A stretch of DNA of 64,000 nt from Flexilinea sp. Its GTDB lineage: Bacteria > Chloroflexota > Anaerolineae > Anaerolineales > Anaerolineaceae. The notes below the pieces were generated by a model that saw nothing but the letters and a program-made list of their open reading frames with translations, made no database searches and was not told the DNA's origin. This document shows, piece after piece, positions 53,049-60,421 of this stretch. The stretch lies in the NCBI GenBank assembly GCA_026645735.1, contig JAPKMT010000007.1, forward strand, positions 35,953 to 99,952, given 5' to 3'. The number at the start of each line of letters is the position of its first letter. Within the stretch, counting starts at the first letter, position 1. Made by a program: the position numbers and the translations under genes.

Positions 53049-53480
53049 ATGAAAACAAAAAAAATACTGTTATTTTTAATCTTTTCAATTTTTATTTTCG
53101 CCTCAGCATCTATGAATGAATTCAAAGGTAAAACTCCGGATCCAATCCATGCGGATGATGATCCTGTGATTCAATTATCAGAATCACAGATTGAAAAAAT
53201 TCATGATCAGACTTTTTTGGGGTACGTTCATCGGGCTCAATCTGCCGGGACACGGGAAAATCAGGTCTTTAAAGTTTTCATGAAATACCAGTCTGGTCAG
53301 AAAGAATCGATACAGAAAGTGATTGAATCGTTGGATGTGGAAAGCGTCTATTACTATCGATACGTAGAACTTATCAGTATTCAGGCCGAAGCCGGAACGC
53401 TGGCTGCATTGTTGTCTGAAGAGAGCGTTCTGTCATTAGAGCCGGATAAAATCAACAAGGCATCAGGCGTCTGTAATTAG
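53049..53480 (+). CDS. Secreted protein with an orphan I9-like (S8 propeptide-like) domain
   Basis: A 143-residue protein. The N-terminus is a signal peptide (KTKKILLFLIFSIFIFASAS). An acidic linker follows (PDPIHADDDPVIQLSE). The last 75 residues fit the subtilisin-propeptide/inhibitor I9 pattern: QKVIESLDVESVYYYRYVEL, then AGTLAALLSEESVLSLEPDK. No protease domain follows, so it would be a free-standing inhibitor or chaperone for a protease encoded elsewhere. The ATG at 53049 has AGGA ten bases upstream. Family call rests on the strand pattern and the 'LL....V..LEPDK' ending. Confidence 0.6.
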   Translation: MKTKKILLFLIFSIFIFASASMNEFKGKTPDPIHADDDPVIQLSESQIEKIHDQTFLGYVHRAQSAGTRENQVFKVFMKYQSGQKESIQKVIESLDVESVYYYRYVELISIQAEAGTLAALLSEESVLSLEPDKINKASGVCN

Positions 53481-53560
53481 ATGCTGAAATCAGGAATTTT
53501 CTAAAGGTGTGAAATAATTCGATGTTCAGAGGAACCGAAGAGTCAGTTATTTAAAAAAAA

Positions 53561-53683
53561 CAGCGATTCGAATGATAGGGAGAATTACTTGTTGTTGTGT
53601 TGGTTTTGCGCTTTGCGCAAAACCAACACAACAACAAGTTTCCTCTTTTTTCTCAAAAGGCTTTTCCAAATTTCAAATTAATG
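53561..53683. repeat. Dispersed hairpin element, full copy
   Basis: CAGCGATTCGAATGATAGGG begins the copy. The palindrome pairs 53588-53611 with 53615-53638, 24 bp without mismatch, around TTT. The long spacer CTCAAAAGGCTTTTCC is on the right, ending in a degenerate AAATTTCAAATTAATG. It lies just upstream of the trpB2 promoter. Confidence 0.92.
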
Positions 53684-53699
53684 TCAAAAAAATTCTGTG

Positions 53700-53728
53700 T
53701 TGACATTTTTTATTAAAATTGATAAAAT
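53700..53728 (+). promoter_or_regulatory. Promoter of the trpB2 T-box transcript
   Basis: TTGACA (53700-53705) and TAAAAT (53723-53728) are 17 bases apart. The transcription start is expected near 53735. Confidence 0.85.
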
Positions 53729-53744
53729 GGAGCAAATTAAAAAA

Positions 53745-54035
53745 AGAAACCGTTGATTGAGAATAGTAAATACGGCAGGGCAGTTTACAGAGAGCAGCGC
53801 ATTCGCTGAGAGCGCAGCAGCCAGCAGCAGTATGGAATGGACTCATGAGGGCAGGACGAAAGCGAAACGCAAGTAATACCTGCCGGGAACTTCACCCGTT
53901 ATCAAGGAAGTGTGCATGATAGTGCGCAGAAAAAGTGGGCGTGAGAACACGTCAAGTTGGGTGGTACCGCAGAAGCTACAACAATCAGGCTTTTGTCCCA
54001 GGCATAAGAAGGCCGGGACAGAAGCTTTTTTTTAT
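53745..54035 (+). promoter_or_regulatory. Tryptophan-specific T-box riboswitch
   Basis: A T-box leader that reads charging of tRNA-Trp. Stem I sequences CAGAGAGCAG and GCTGAGAG are typical. The specifier region GAATGGACTCATGAG places TGG (53838-53840) after GAA, the usual specifier position, giving tryptophan. The T-box sequence TTGGGTGGTACCGC is at 53957-53970. The terminator pairs GCTTTTGTCCC (53989-53999) with GGGACAGAAGC (54015-54025) before a T-run. When tRNA-Trp is uncharged, the antiterminator forms and trpB2 is transcribed. Confidence 0.93.
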
Positions 54036-54075
54036 CCCGGTATTGAGACAAGTTTTTTTTACAGGAGCCGTCATC

Positions 54076-55467
54076 ATGAACAACTTTTTTGTCAATACCA
54101 AGAAAATTCCACATCGCTACTATCTCACAGAAGAGCAAATTCCAACGCAATTTTACAATATGCGGGCGGACATGAAGCAAAAACCGGCGCCGCATCTCAA
54201 TCCGGCAACGATGAAACCCGTTACACGGGAAGACCTGCTGCCGGTCTTTCCGGAGGCGCTGGTGGATCAGGAGTTGGATGACCAGACACCCTATTTTGAC
54301 ATCCCGGATGAGGTCCGTGAAGTGTATAAAATGTACCGGCCTTCGCCATTAATTCGTGCATATCATCTGGAACAGGTATTGGATACACCTGCAAAAATTT
54401 ATTTTAAGTTTGAGGGAAATAATACTTCCGGAAGTCATAAATTAAACTCAGCGATCGTGCAGGCATACTATGCAAAAAAACAGGGATTGGCCGGATTAAC
54501 CACGGAAACCGGTGCCGGACAATGGGGGACTGCGTTAGCCGAAGCGTGCTCTTATTTTGGTCTGCCACTGACCGTTTACATGGTGAAAATCAGTTATGAA
54601 CAGAAACCATTCCGTAAATCGGTCATTAAAACCTTTGGCGCAGGAATAGTTCCCAGCCCAAGTGATACCACCGCTATCGGGCGAAAGATACTGGAGGAAA
54701 ATCCCGGAACAACCGGCAGTCTGGGTTGTGCGATCAGCGAAGCAGTGGAGAAAGCGGTTTCCACAAAAGATTATCGCTATTCGCTTGGATCTTGTCTGAA
54801 TTATGTGTTGCTGCATCAATCCGTTATCGGTATGGAATCAAAAATTGCGATGGAAGAAATGGATGAATATCCGGATATCGTCATTGGATGTGCGGGAGGC
54901 GGGTCCAATCTGGGCGGATTAATTTCCGTATTTCTGAGGGATAAAATTCATGGAACAGCAAATCCGCGGCTGATTGCAGTGGAACCGGCATCCTGTCCAT
55001 CCTTTACACGCGGCAAGTTCGCATATGATTTTTGCGATACAGGCAGAATCACTCCGCTGGCAAAAATGTATACGTTGGGATCCCAGTTTATTCCATCACC
55101 GGATCATGCGGGCGGGCTGCGCTATCACGGCATGAGTCCGATCCTCTCTCAGCTATATCATGACGGATTAATGGAAGCAATCGCGGTCAACCAAATTGAT
55201 GTTTTTTCAGCAGCGCAATTATTTGCAAAGACAGAGACCATTTTACCGGCTCCGGAATCTGCACATGCAATCCGGACAGCTATTGACGAAGCATTGATCT
55301 GTAAAGAAACTGGTGAGAAGAAAACTATTCTTTTCGGCCTTTCCGGTACCGGCTACTTCGATATGAAAGCCTATGATGCTTATCTGCAAAATAAGATGGT
55401 TAATTCGCATCCATCAGAAGCAGACCTGCAGAAAAGTTTTGCGGAACTGCCTTCAGTTCCCGTGTAA
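54076..55467 (+). CDS. trpB2: Tryptophan synthase beta chain, TrpB2 type
   Basis: A 463-residue PLP enzyme of the TrpB2 class (longer than TrpB1, about 400). The PLP lysine is in NTSGSHKLNSA (Lys122), the phosphate loop is GCAGGGSNLGGLISVF, and RPSPLIRAYHLEQVL is the substrate-domain start. TrpB2 joins indole and serine to make tryptophan, often without a TrpA partner; none is nearby. AGGAG lies eight bases before the ATG at 54076; longer frames begin inside the T-box and are rejected. The Trp T-box supports a real role in tryptophan supply. Confidence 0.93.
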   Translation: MNNFFVNTKKIPHRYYLTEEQIPTQFYNMRADMKQKPAPHLNPATMKPVTREDLLPVFPEALVDQELDDQTPYFDIPDEVREVYKMYRPSPLIRAYHLEQVLDTPAKIYFKFEGNNTSGSHKLNSAIVQAYYAKKQGLAGLTTETGAGQWGTALAEACSYFGLPLTVYMVKISYEQKPFRKSVIKTFGAGIVPSPSDTTAIGRKILEENPGTTGSLGCAISEAVEKAVSTKDYRYSLGSCLNYVLLHQSVIGMESKIAMEEMDEYPDIVIGCAGGGSNLGGLISVFLRDKIHGTANPRLIAVEPASCPSFTRGKFAYDFCDTGRITPLAKMYTLGSQFIPSPDHAGGLRYHGMSPILSQLYHDGLMEAIAVNQIDVFSAAQLFAKTETILPAPESAHAIRTAIDEALICKETGEKKTILFGLSGTGYFDMKAYDAYLQNKMVNSHPSEADLQKSFAELPSVPV

Positions 55468-55479
55468 AAACCGTCAATC

Positions 55480-55524
55480 ATCAAGGATCACACGCTTTCC
55501 GAGGAGAAACGTGTGATCCTTGAT
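55480..55524. terminator. Hairpin between trpB2 and the phosphohexomutase gene
   Basis: ATCAAGGATCACACG (55480-55494) pairs with CGTGTGATCCTTGAT (55510-55524), 15 bp without mismatch, between convergent genes. There is no long T-run. Confidence 0.8.
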
Positions 55525-55536
55525 CCGCATTCAATC

Positions 55537-57027
55537 TTATTGAAGTTCCAATTCCTGATAGGGATCCAGAAAAGGTTTCAGTTCGTTCAAAATGGATTTG
55601 ACTCCATTTTCCTGATCGCTTTCAACATTTAATACAAGCAATGGATCATGCAGCGAAGATCTGAGCAGAAACCATCCAGCATATTTCGGGAGCGAAAAAC
55701 GAAGCCCTTCATAATTTTGCTGTGCTTTTTTCCAGTCCGGCTTTTGCTTTGCATAGGTTTCCAAATCTTCTAATATTCTTTTTGCATAAGCTTCCGGATC
55801 TTGAATCCGTATCTTAATACGAAATTCTGAGGATTCAAGGGGATCTCGCAGCTCTGTAATTACATCAGACAGCGTTTTTCCTTCAACGCGCAGCCGTGCC
55901 ATTTCAATGATGAGTTTACAGGTAAGATAGGCACCATCATCTAAAAAGTAGTTCTCTGCATACGCGCAATGGCCGGAAGTTTCAATCGCCAGCGGGCAAT
56001 CAATTCCATCACGATTCAGTCGAATGCACTCATTGATGACATTGCGATATCCCCGTTTATAACGGTGATGGAGGCAACCGAGTTTTTCAGTCAGAAAGTC
56101 AGATAGTTGGTCGGATGTCACCGAATCAGTAACAATGGTGCAGCCAGGATGTCTGCGCGCTTCAATGGCTGCCAATAATCCGATCAGTCGATTCCGGCTG
56201 AAAACCTCGCCTGTTATGTCAACAGCTCCAGCCCGGTCCACATCGGTATCAAAAATCAGTCCCAGATCGCATTGGTTATCCAATACCATCTTTTTCGCAG
56301 CTGCCATGGCTGTATGATCTTCAGGGTTGGGGACATGATTGGGGAATTTCCCGTCCGGTTCAAGGAATTGGCTGGCAGAAATATCCGCTCCTAAGGGTTT
56401 TAAAACTTTCTCCGCGAAAAATCCCCCGGCGCCATTGCCAGCATCCACAGCGATCTTAAAACCGCTCAAGGGCGTTTCATCCGTTCCGGTCTGATCGGTT
56501 ATGATTCGGCGTAAATAACCGCAATACGGATTGATAACGTCAAATTTACGCTTTTTTCCCCGATCCTCATCGATTGATGGCAGTTGCGCTGCGAGCTTGA
56601 GGATGACAGTAATGTCCTTTTTTTCAAGCCCGCCGGTTGGTGAAAAAAATTTGAGACCATTGCGGTTCCAGGGCAAATGACTGGCTGTAATCATGATGGA
56701 TCCATCAAACATGCAACCAGGAAGAACCGTCGACATAAACATCGCCGGTGTGGAAGCAATTCCACAATCAGCACAATTCGCACCTGCTTTTTGCAGACCA
56801 TCCAAGACTGATTTTATAAGGATCATTGCAGAAAGACGCGAATCGGTACCGACAGATATTTCAAGATCATCCGGATCTTTTCCGCTCTTTTCCGAGATCC
56901 AAATGGCAAATGCAGCTGCAATATCAGACACCGCCTCCGGTGTCAGGTTAACCAACTCTCCTTCCACTCCCGGCAGAGCGACACCGCGGATATCACTTCC
57001 ATTCTGCAGATTCAGATAATTCTTCAT
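55537..57027 (-). CDS. Phosphomannomutase/phosphoglucomutase
   Basis: A 496-residue alpha-D-phosphohexomutase. The active-site serine loop is SIMITASHLPWNRNG (Ser116), the Mg-binding loop is LIFDTDVDRAGAV (DTDVDR in place of the common DGDGDR), and the sugar-specificity loop is AIETSGHCAYAENYF. It interconverts hexose 1- and 6-phosphates for cell-surface glycan synthesis. The ATG at 57027 gives a standard N-terminus (NGSDIRGVALPG); an in-frame TTG at 57045 adds six residues. Single gene, convergent with trpB2. Confidence 0.9.
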   Translation of the reverse strand: MKNYLNLQNGSDIRGVALPGVEGELVNLTPEAVSDIAAAFAIWISEKSGKDPDDLEISVGTDSRLSAMILIKSVLDGLQKAGANCADCGIASTPAMFMSTVLPGCMFDGSIMITASHLPWNRNGLKFFSPTGGLEKKDITVILKLAAQLPSIDEDRGKKRKFDVINPYCGYLRRIITDQTGTDETPLSGFKIAVDAGNGAGGFFAEKVLKPLGADISASQFLEPDGKFPNHVPNPEDHTAMAAAKKMVLDNQCDLGLIFDTDVDRAGAVDITGEVFSRNRLIGLLAAIEARRHPGCTIVTDSVTSDQLSDFLTEKLGCLHHRYKRGYRNVINECIRLNRDGIDCPLAIETSGHCAYAENYFLDDGAYLTCKLIIEMARLRVEGKTLSDVITELRDPLESSEFRIKIRIQDPEAYAKRILEDLETYAKQKPDWKKAQQNYEGLRFSLPKYAGWFLLRSSLHDPLLVLNVESDQENGVKSILNELKPFLDPYQELELQ

Positions 57028-57116
57028 ATTGCTACCATCTTTCAAATAACATTAATTTATTTGAATTTTACCGTAGACCAATAACAACGAACATATTTCC
57101 TCTCTATGCGAAACAT

Positions 57117-57136
57117 ATGTTAATATTTCGAATCGC
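57117..57136. repeat. Isolated right end of the dispersed element
   Basis: GTTAATATTTCGAATCGCTA is one element end without a partner, in the gap after the TIGR00266 gene. Confidence 0.5.
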
Positions 57137-57171
57137 TACTCGTTATTTTCAAAGTAAGTAAAACGAAAAAA

Positions 57172-57204
57172 AGTCGAGTTCAACACATACATGTGAACTC
57201 GACT
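57172..57204 (-). terminator. Terminator of the TIGR00266 gene
   Basis: AGTCGAGTTC (57172-57181) pairs with GAACTCGACT (57195-57204). On the minus strand the hairpin is followed by a run of T residues. Confidence 0.9.
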
Positions 57205-57227
57205 CGTATTTTCATTTAAATATGCAA

Positions 57228-57908
57228 TCAGCTGTTATTTGAGGGGAAATACGGACGCAGCACTTTGGCAAGATTATTGATCGGCTGCGTCTGTAGATAT
57301 ACTTTACCCGGACCAGTTACCTCTGTGTTGAAGAGCCCTTCACCTCCAAACAATACATTTTTCACACCACTGACCGTTTTAATATCCATGGAACAGGTAC
57401 TTTCCATCGCTGCCAGGTATCCATTATCCAAAATCAGTTTTTCACCAGCCCGAAGTTCATATGCCTTGCAGAATCCGTCTATCTCAACAAATGCGATCCC
57501 CTGACCTGATAATTTCTGCAGAATAAAACCTTCTCCGCCAAACAATCCGGCAGAAAATTTCCTCTGGAAAAAAACGGATAAATTGACACCCTCTTCTGCA
57601 GCAAGGAATCCGGATTTCTGAACGATCATCTCTTTTCCAGGTGCAATATCAAAAGAAAGGATTTGTCCCGGAAAACTGGATGCAAAGGCGATCATTCCCG
57701 TTCCATTGGATGTAAAGCGGTTCATGAACAATGAATCCCCGGACAGTACCCGCCCCAAAGCCTTACCGATTCCGCCTCTGGAAGTAGTTTCCATCTGCAT
57801 ATTCGGGGTCATCCAGGCCATTGCCCCGCTTTCAGTAAACATGGTTTCTCCATTCTGCAATGTGCAGATGACGACAGGAAATGGTGCTCCTTCAATTTTA
57901 TGTTCCAT
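57228..57908 (-). CDS. TIGR00266/AIM24-family protein
   Basis: A 226-residue all-beta cytosolic protein of the TIGR00266 (AIM24-like) family. Markers are ETMFTESGAMAWMTPNMQME, GFLAAEEGVNLSVFFQRKFS, LFGGEGFILQKLSGQG, and a second GGEGLFNTEVTGPGKVYLQT that reflects the internal repeat. Function in bacteria is not established. It is a single gene with its own terminator. Confidence 0.9.
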   Translation of the reverse strand: MEHKIEGAPFPVVICTLQNGETMFTESGAMAWMTPNMQMETTSRGGIGKALGRVLSGDSLFMNRFTSNGTGMIAFASSFPGQILSFDIAPGKEMIVQKSGFLAAEEGVNLSVFFQRKFSAGLFGGEGFILQKLSGQGIAFVEIDGFCKAYELRAGEKLILDNGYLAAMESTCSMDIKTVSGVKNVLFGGEGLFNTEVTGPGKVYLQTQPINNLAKVLRPYFPSNNS

Positions 57909-58034
57909 GATGTTCCTTTATTTATCTAATTTTTCAATTTTCTAAGCCCATAATCGACAAAAATCGGAATTCTGTTTTTCATTCAGCCCAAAATTCGTCA
58001 ATACAAAAAACTCAACACACTTTTACATACGACG

Positions 58035-59102
58035 TTATTCCACAAGAGTTGCATCCTTAACAACCGAAACGCCGTCATACGAAGTTTCGCCTTCAGAAAC
58101 AACCGAATCCGCTGTTCCTTTCAAGCGCACTATCGATCGATTGACTTCCGAATAACTGTTTTTATCGGTCGCGAAACTGCCTCCATATAATGATTTTACT
58201 TGTCCACCTTCAGCAACCGTGATCTCAGCAGTCCCTGTCAGGAAGGATTGTCCGCCCTGGTATGTGAAATCTCCGCCGAAAGCCCAGGCAGCCGATCCAT
58301 AGATTATTGATGAAGCCATTTTCGTTTCAGAAATACTACCCTTTCCCACTGCATTGCCTCCGCCAAAGGAAGCAATGGCAGCAGTTCCTTCCGATTCAAT
58401 TGTGATCGATGTTGCTTCCTTGACAATCGATCGGCCATTCTCTTTAGCCAGGCCACCTCCCAATGCGTAGTCTGCAGTTCCAAATATCCTTAAACTGCTC
58501 CGGTTGACTTCCGAAATACTTTCATTCCCCGCGGCATAACCGCCGCCAAAAATTTCCCAGAATATTTTGCCTTTCTTGCCTAAGATAACGGAGGTCTGTC
58601 CGGACACAATCGATCGTCCTCCATTAAAAGCTGCCCCGCCTCCAAACACATATGCGGTGGAGCCGAGGATCGTGATGCTGGTGTCATTCACATTTCTGAT
58701 TTTTCCATTTTCGGCCATGCTGCCGCCAAAAATCCAGCCATTGGGAAGTGAGATCATCTCTCCAAGTGTGAATGGAATCCCGTTCGCGAATATTTCATAG
58801 ACTGTCTCGATATTAATGATTTTTTGCAAATCAGAATTTTCTATTGTCAGAGAGGTAATCCCCTTATGAATCGGAATTGAGAGAGATACAACCGGATCTC
58901 CAACTACATTTTCATGCAGCCGGATGATCGTTTCACCGCTATTCTCAGGCAGCTGAATAAATGCATCTTCTATGGAAGGGCAATCTCCTTCACTGTCTCC
59001 AACCGTTATGATTGTTTGGTCAGCAGCTTGGACACGATTTCCATTGGAGAAAAAAAACAGGAAAATAATTATTATAACAAGAATCGCTTTTTGTTTGTTC
59101 AT
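58035..59102 (-). CDS. Secreted FGGG-repeat protein
   Basis: A 355-residue protein with a signal peptide (KAILVIIIIFLFFFSNGN, cleavage near VQAA). From about residue 125 it has seven tandem units of about 32 residues. Each has a glycine turn (IFGGS, VFGGG, IFGGG, ALGGG, SFGGG, AFGGD, LYGGS) and a strand such as SIVSGQTSVIL. Two unit types alternate: one with GGRSIVSGQTS, the other with SISEVNRSSLRI. This suggests a beta-helix or solenoid on the cell surface. I know no function. The ATG at 59102 is chosen for the signal peptide; TAAAAT sits seven bases upstream and no ribosome binding site is seen. Confidence 0.7.
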   Translation of the reverse strand: MNKQKAILVIIIIFLFFFSNGNRVQAADQTIITVGDSEGDCPSIEDAFIQLPENSGETIIRLHENVVGDPVVSLSIPIHKGITSLTIENSDLQKIINIETVYEIFANGIPFTLGEMISLPNGWIFGGSMAENGKIRNVNDTSITILGSTAYVFGGGAAFNGGRSIVSGQTSVILGKKGKIFWEIFGGGYAAGNESISEVNRSSLRIFGTADYALGGGLAKENGRSIVKEATSITIESEGTAAIASFGGGNAVGKGSISETKMASSIIYGSAAWAFGGDFTYQGGQSFLTGTAEITVAEGGQVKSLYGGSFATDKNSYSEVNRSIVRLKGTADSVVSEGETSYDGVSVVKDATLVE

Positions 59103-59138
59103 ATACAAAATTTTACTTGATCCAAAAGCCATCCATGA

Positions 59139-59259
59139 CAGTGATTCGAAATATGGGGAGAATTATTTGTTGTTGTGTTGTTTTTGCGCTCCGCGTAAAA
59201 ACAACACAACAAGTTTTTTCTTTTTTCTCATAAGGCTTTTTCAAATTTCGAATTGCTGG
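59139..59259. repeat. Dispersed hairpin element, full copy
   Basis: CAGTGATTCGAAATATGGGG and AAATTTCGAATTGCTG are intact ends. The palindrome pairs 59170-59189 with 59193-59212 around TCC; the one non-Watson-Crick pair is G-T, which would still pair in RNA. The long spacer CTCATAAGGCTTTTTC is on the right. Confidence 0.93.
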
Positions 59260-59270
59260 ATCCATGAATA

Positions 59271-59383
59271 ACAGTTTGAAAATTGGACCGGTCTTTCAAA
59301 TCAATAAAAAATATTATTCTATTCTTTTGCCTCGTGTAAAAGAATAGAATAATAAATTGGCCTCTCATTATTCTAAATTACTG
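59271..59383. repeat. Dispersed hairpin element with a different arm sequence
   Basis: AACAGTTTGAAAATTGGACC and CATTATTCTAAATTACTG are diverged ends. The palindrome pairs 59322-59338 with 59348-59364, 17 bp without mismatch, although its arm (TATTATTCTATTCTTTT) is unlike the GTTGTTGTG arm. It lies in tandem with the copy at 59139. Confidence 0.85.
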
Positions 59384-59443
59384 ATCCATGATTACAAATT
59401 TTATAGTAACCATGGGCGACTTTTGCAAACGGTTCGGATTCAA

Positions 59444-59902
59444 TTATTCATTATACAAACCGGCATTGCGGATGACAGCATCCAATTTTTCGCGCGCCAA
59501 ATCTGCATAACCGGTGGAAATCTTCCCAATTCCACAAATTTTATTCTTCAGGATGGTAGTATGAATAATTCTCAGATTTACCGTTGATGGAACTTTTAAC
59601 TCCATTTCCTTCATCAGCGCTGGAATACCTTCAATTCGGTTTTGAAGCAGAGCCATTTTTTCCTGATATCCGGTATCGTCCACAACGCAAATCGCTTCAT
59701 CGATTATTCCGGGAAGTCGTTGTAAATCATCGAGATAGGATTGTAATGTTCCAATGTAATGTGATGGCGGCCAAATGCTTTTTTGTGTGCTGACTGTAGT
59801 ATCAGAAGAAATTGACACTGTCTGAGCGCTGACAGCCATTGTTAATGACAGGATGCTGATCATGACCAGCAAAATAATTAATAAACCATTTTTGTTTTTC
59901 AT
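59444..59902 (-). CDS. Secreted protein of unknown function
   Basis: A 152-residue protein with a clear signal peptide (NGLLIILLVMISILSLTMAV, cleavage near SAQT). The mature part is mostly helical (IGTLQSYLDDLQRLPGIIDE, YQEKMALLQNRIEGIPALMK) and holds two cysteines (ICVVDD, KICGIG) that could form a disulfide. I recognise no family. GAGGG precedes the ATG. It is flanked by hairpin elements on both sides, as is its FGGG-repeat neighbour. Confidence 0.75.
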   Translation of the reverse strand: MKNKNGLLIILLVMISILSLTMAVSAQTVSISSDTTVSTQKSIWPPSHYIGTLQSYLDDLQRLPGIIDEAICVVDDTGYQEKMALLQNRIEGIPALMKEMELKVPSTVNLRIIHTTILKNKICGIGKISTGYADLAREKLDAVIRNAGLYNE

Positions 59903-60040
59903 TTTTTCCCTCTTTGATGAACCGATATCGATGATATGAGTTCAGAATATTCAGATCTTCTATCATAACGATTCAAAAATACAAACAGTTTCATATTGTA
60001 TTATATCGATGGAAATTTAAATAGAAAACCAGTAATTCTG

Positions 60041-60079
60041 CAGCAATTCGAAATATGGAAATGCTTTTCGAATTGCTGA
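60041..60079. repeat. Minimal dispersed element (ends only)
   Basis: CAGCAATTCGAAATATGG is joined almost directly to its inverse, TTTTCGAATTGCTG. The whole element is 39 bases, the shortest derivative in the window. Confidence 0.88.
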
Positions 60080-60152
60080 TATTAATCACCAACAAAAAAA
60101 TGCAATTCTGAGTAATGATATGATAAAAGGGCATCGATAAAGATGCGAAATA

Positions 60153-60277
60153 GCAGCGATTCGAAATATGAAAAAAAAATAATTGTAGTTGTGGTGTTTT
60201 TGCGCTTCGCGCAAAAACACCACAACTACAAATTTTCTTTCTCTATTCGAAAAGCATTTCCATATTTCGAATTACTG
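60153..60277. repeat. Dispersed hairpin element, full copy
   Basis: CAGCGATTCGAAATATG and CCATATTTCGAATTACTG are the ends. The palindrome pairs 60183-60205 with 60209-60231, 23 bp without mismatch, around TTC. Two arm positions differ from the 43229 copy and both are compensated. With the 60041 element it fills most of the 59903-60421 gap, where no gene is seen. Confidence 0.93.
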
Positions 60278-60367
60278 ACAGCAACTCCAATAACTTGAAG
60301 GGAATGAATCAAAATTGACACAGTATTCAATGATGCATTTCGAACATATAGCACGTTTTTGGGTAAT

Positions 60368-60406
60368 AAAAAATCCTCCGGCTCAATGCTATCGGAGGAT
60401 TTTTTT
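60368..60406 (-). terminator. Terminator of pheST
   Basis: AAAAAATCCTCCG (60368-60380) pairs with CGGAGGATTTTTT (from 60393). The A-run on the plus strand gives the T-run needed on the minus strand. Confidence 0.95.
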
Positions 60407-60421
60407 ATTGGATTAAGAATT

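Noticed and set aside
53910..54281. Frames crossing the T-box leader
   Set aside because: The region is explained as a structured RNA; the start at 54076 has a proper ribosome binding site.
59139..60277. The repeated hairpins as a CRISPR array
   Set aside because: Repeats are not regularly spaced, vary in sequence and size, and are spread over the whole window without cas genes.
14397..60277. The hairpin elements as ordinary intrinsic terminators
   Set aside because: Many lie upstream of genes or beside separate, better terminators, and they share long end sequences that terminators do not need. Some may still terminate transcription incidentally.
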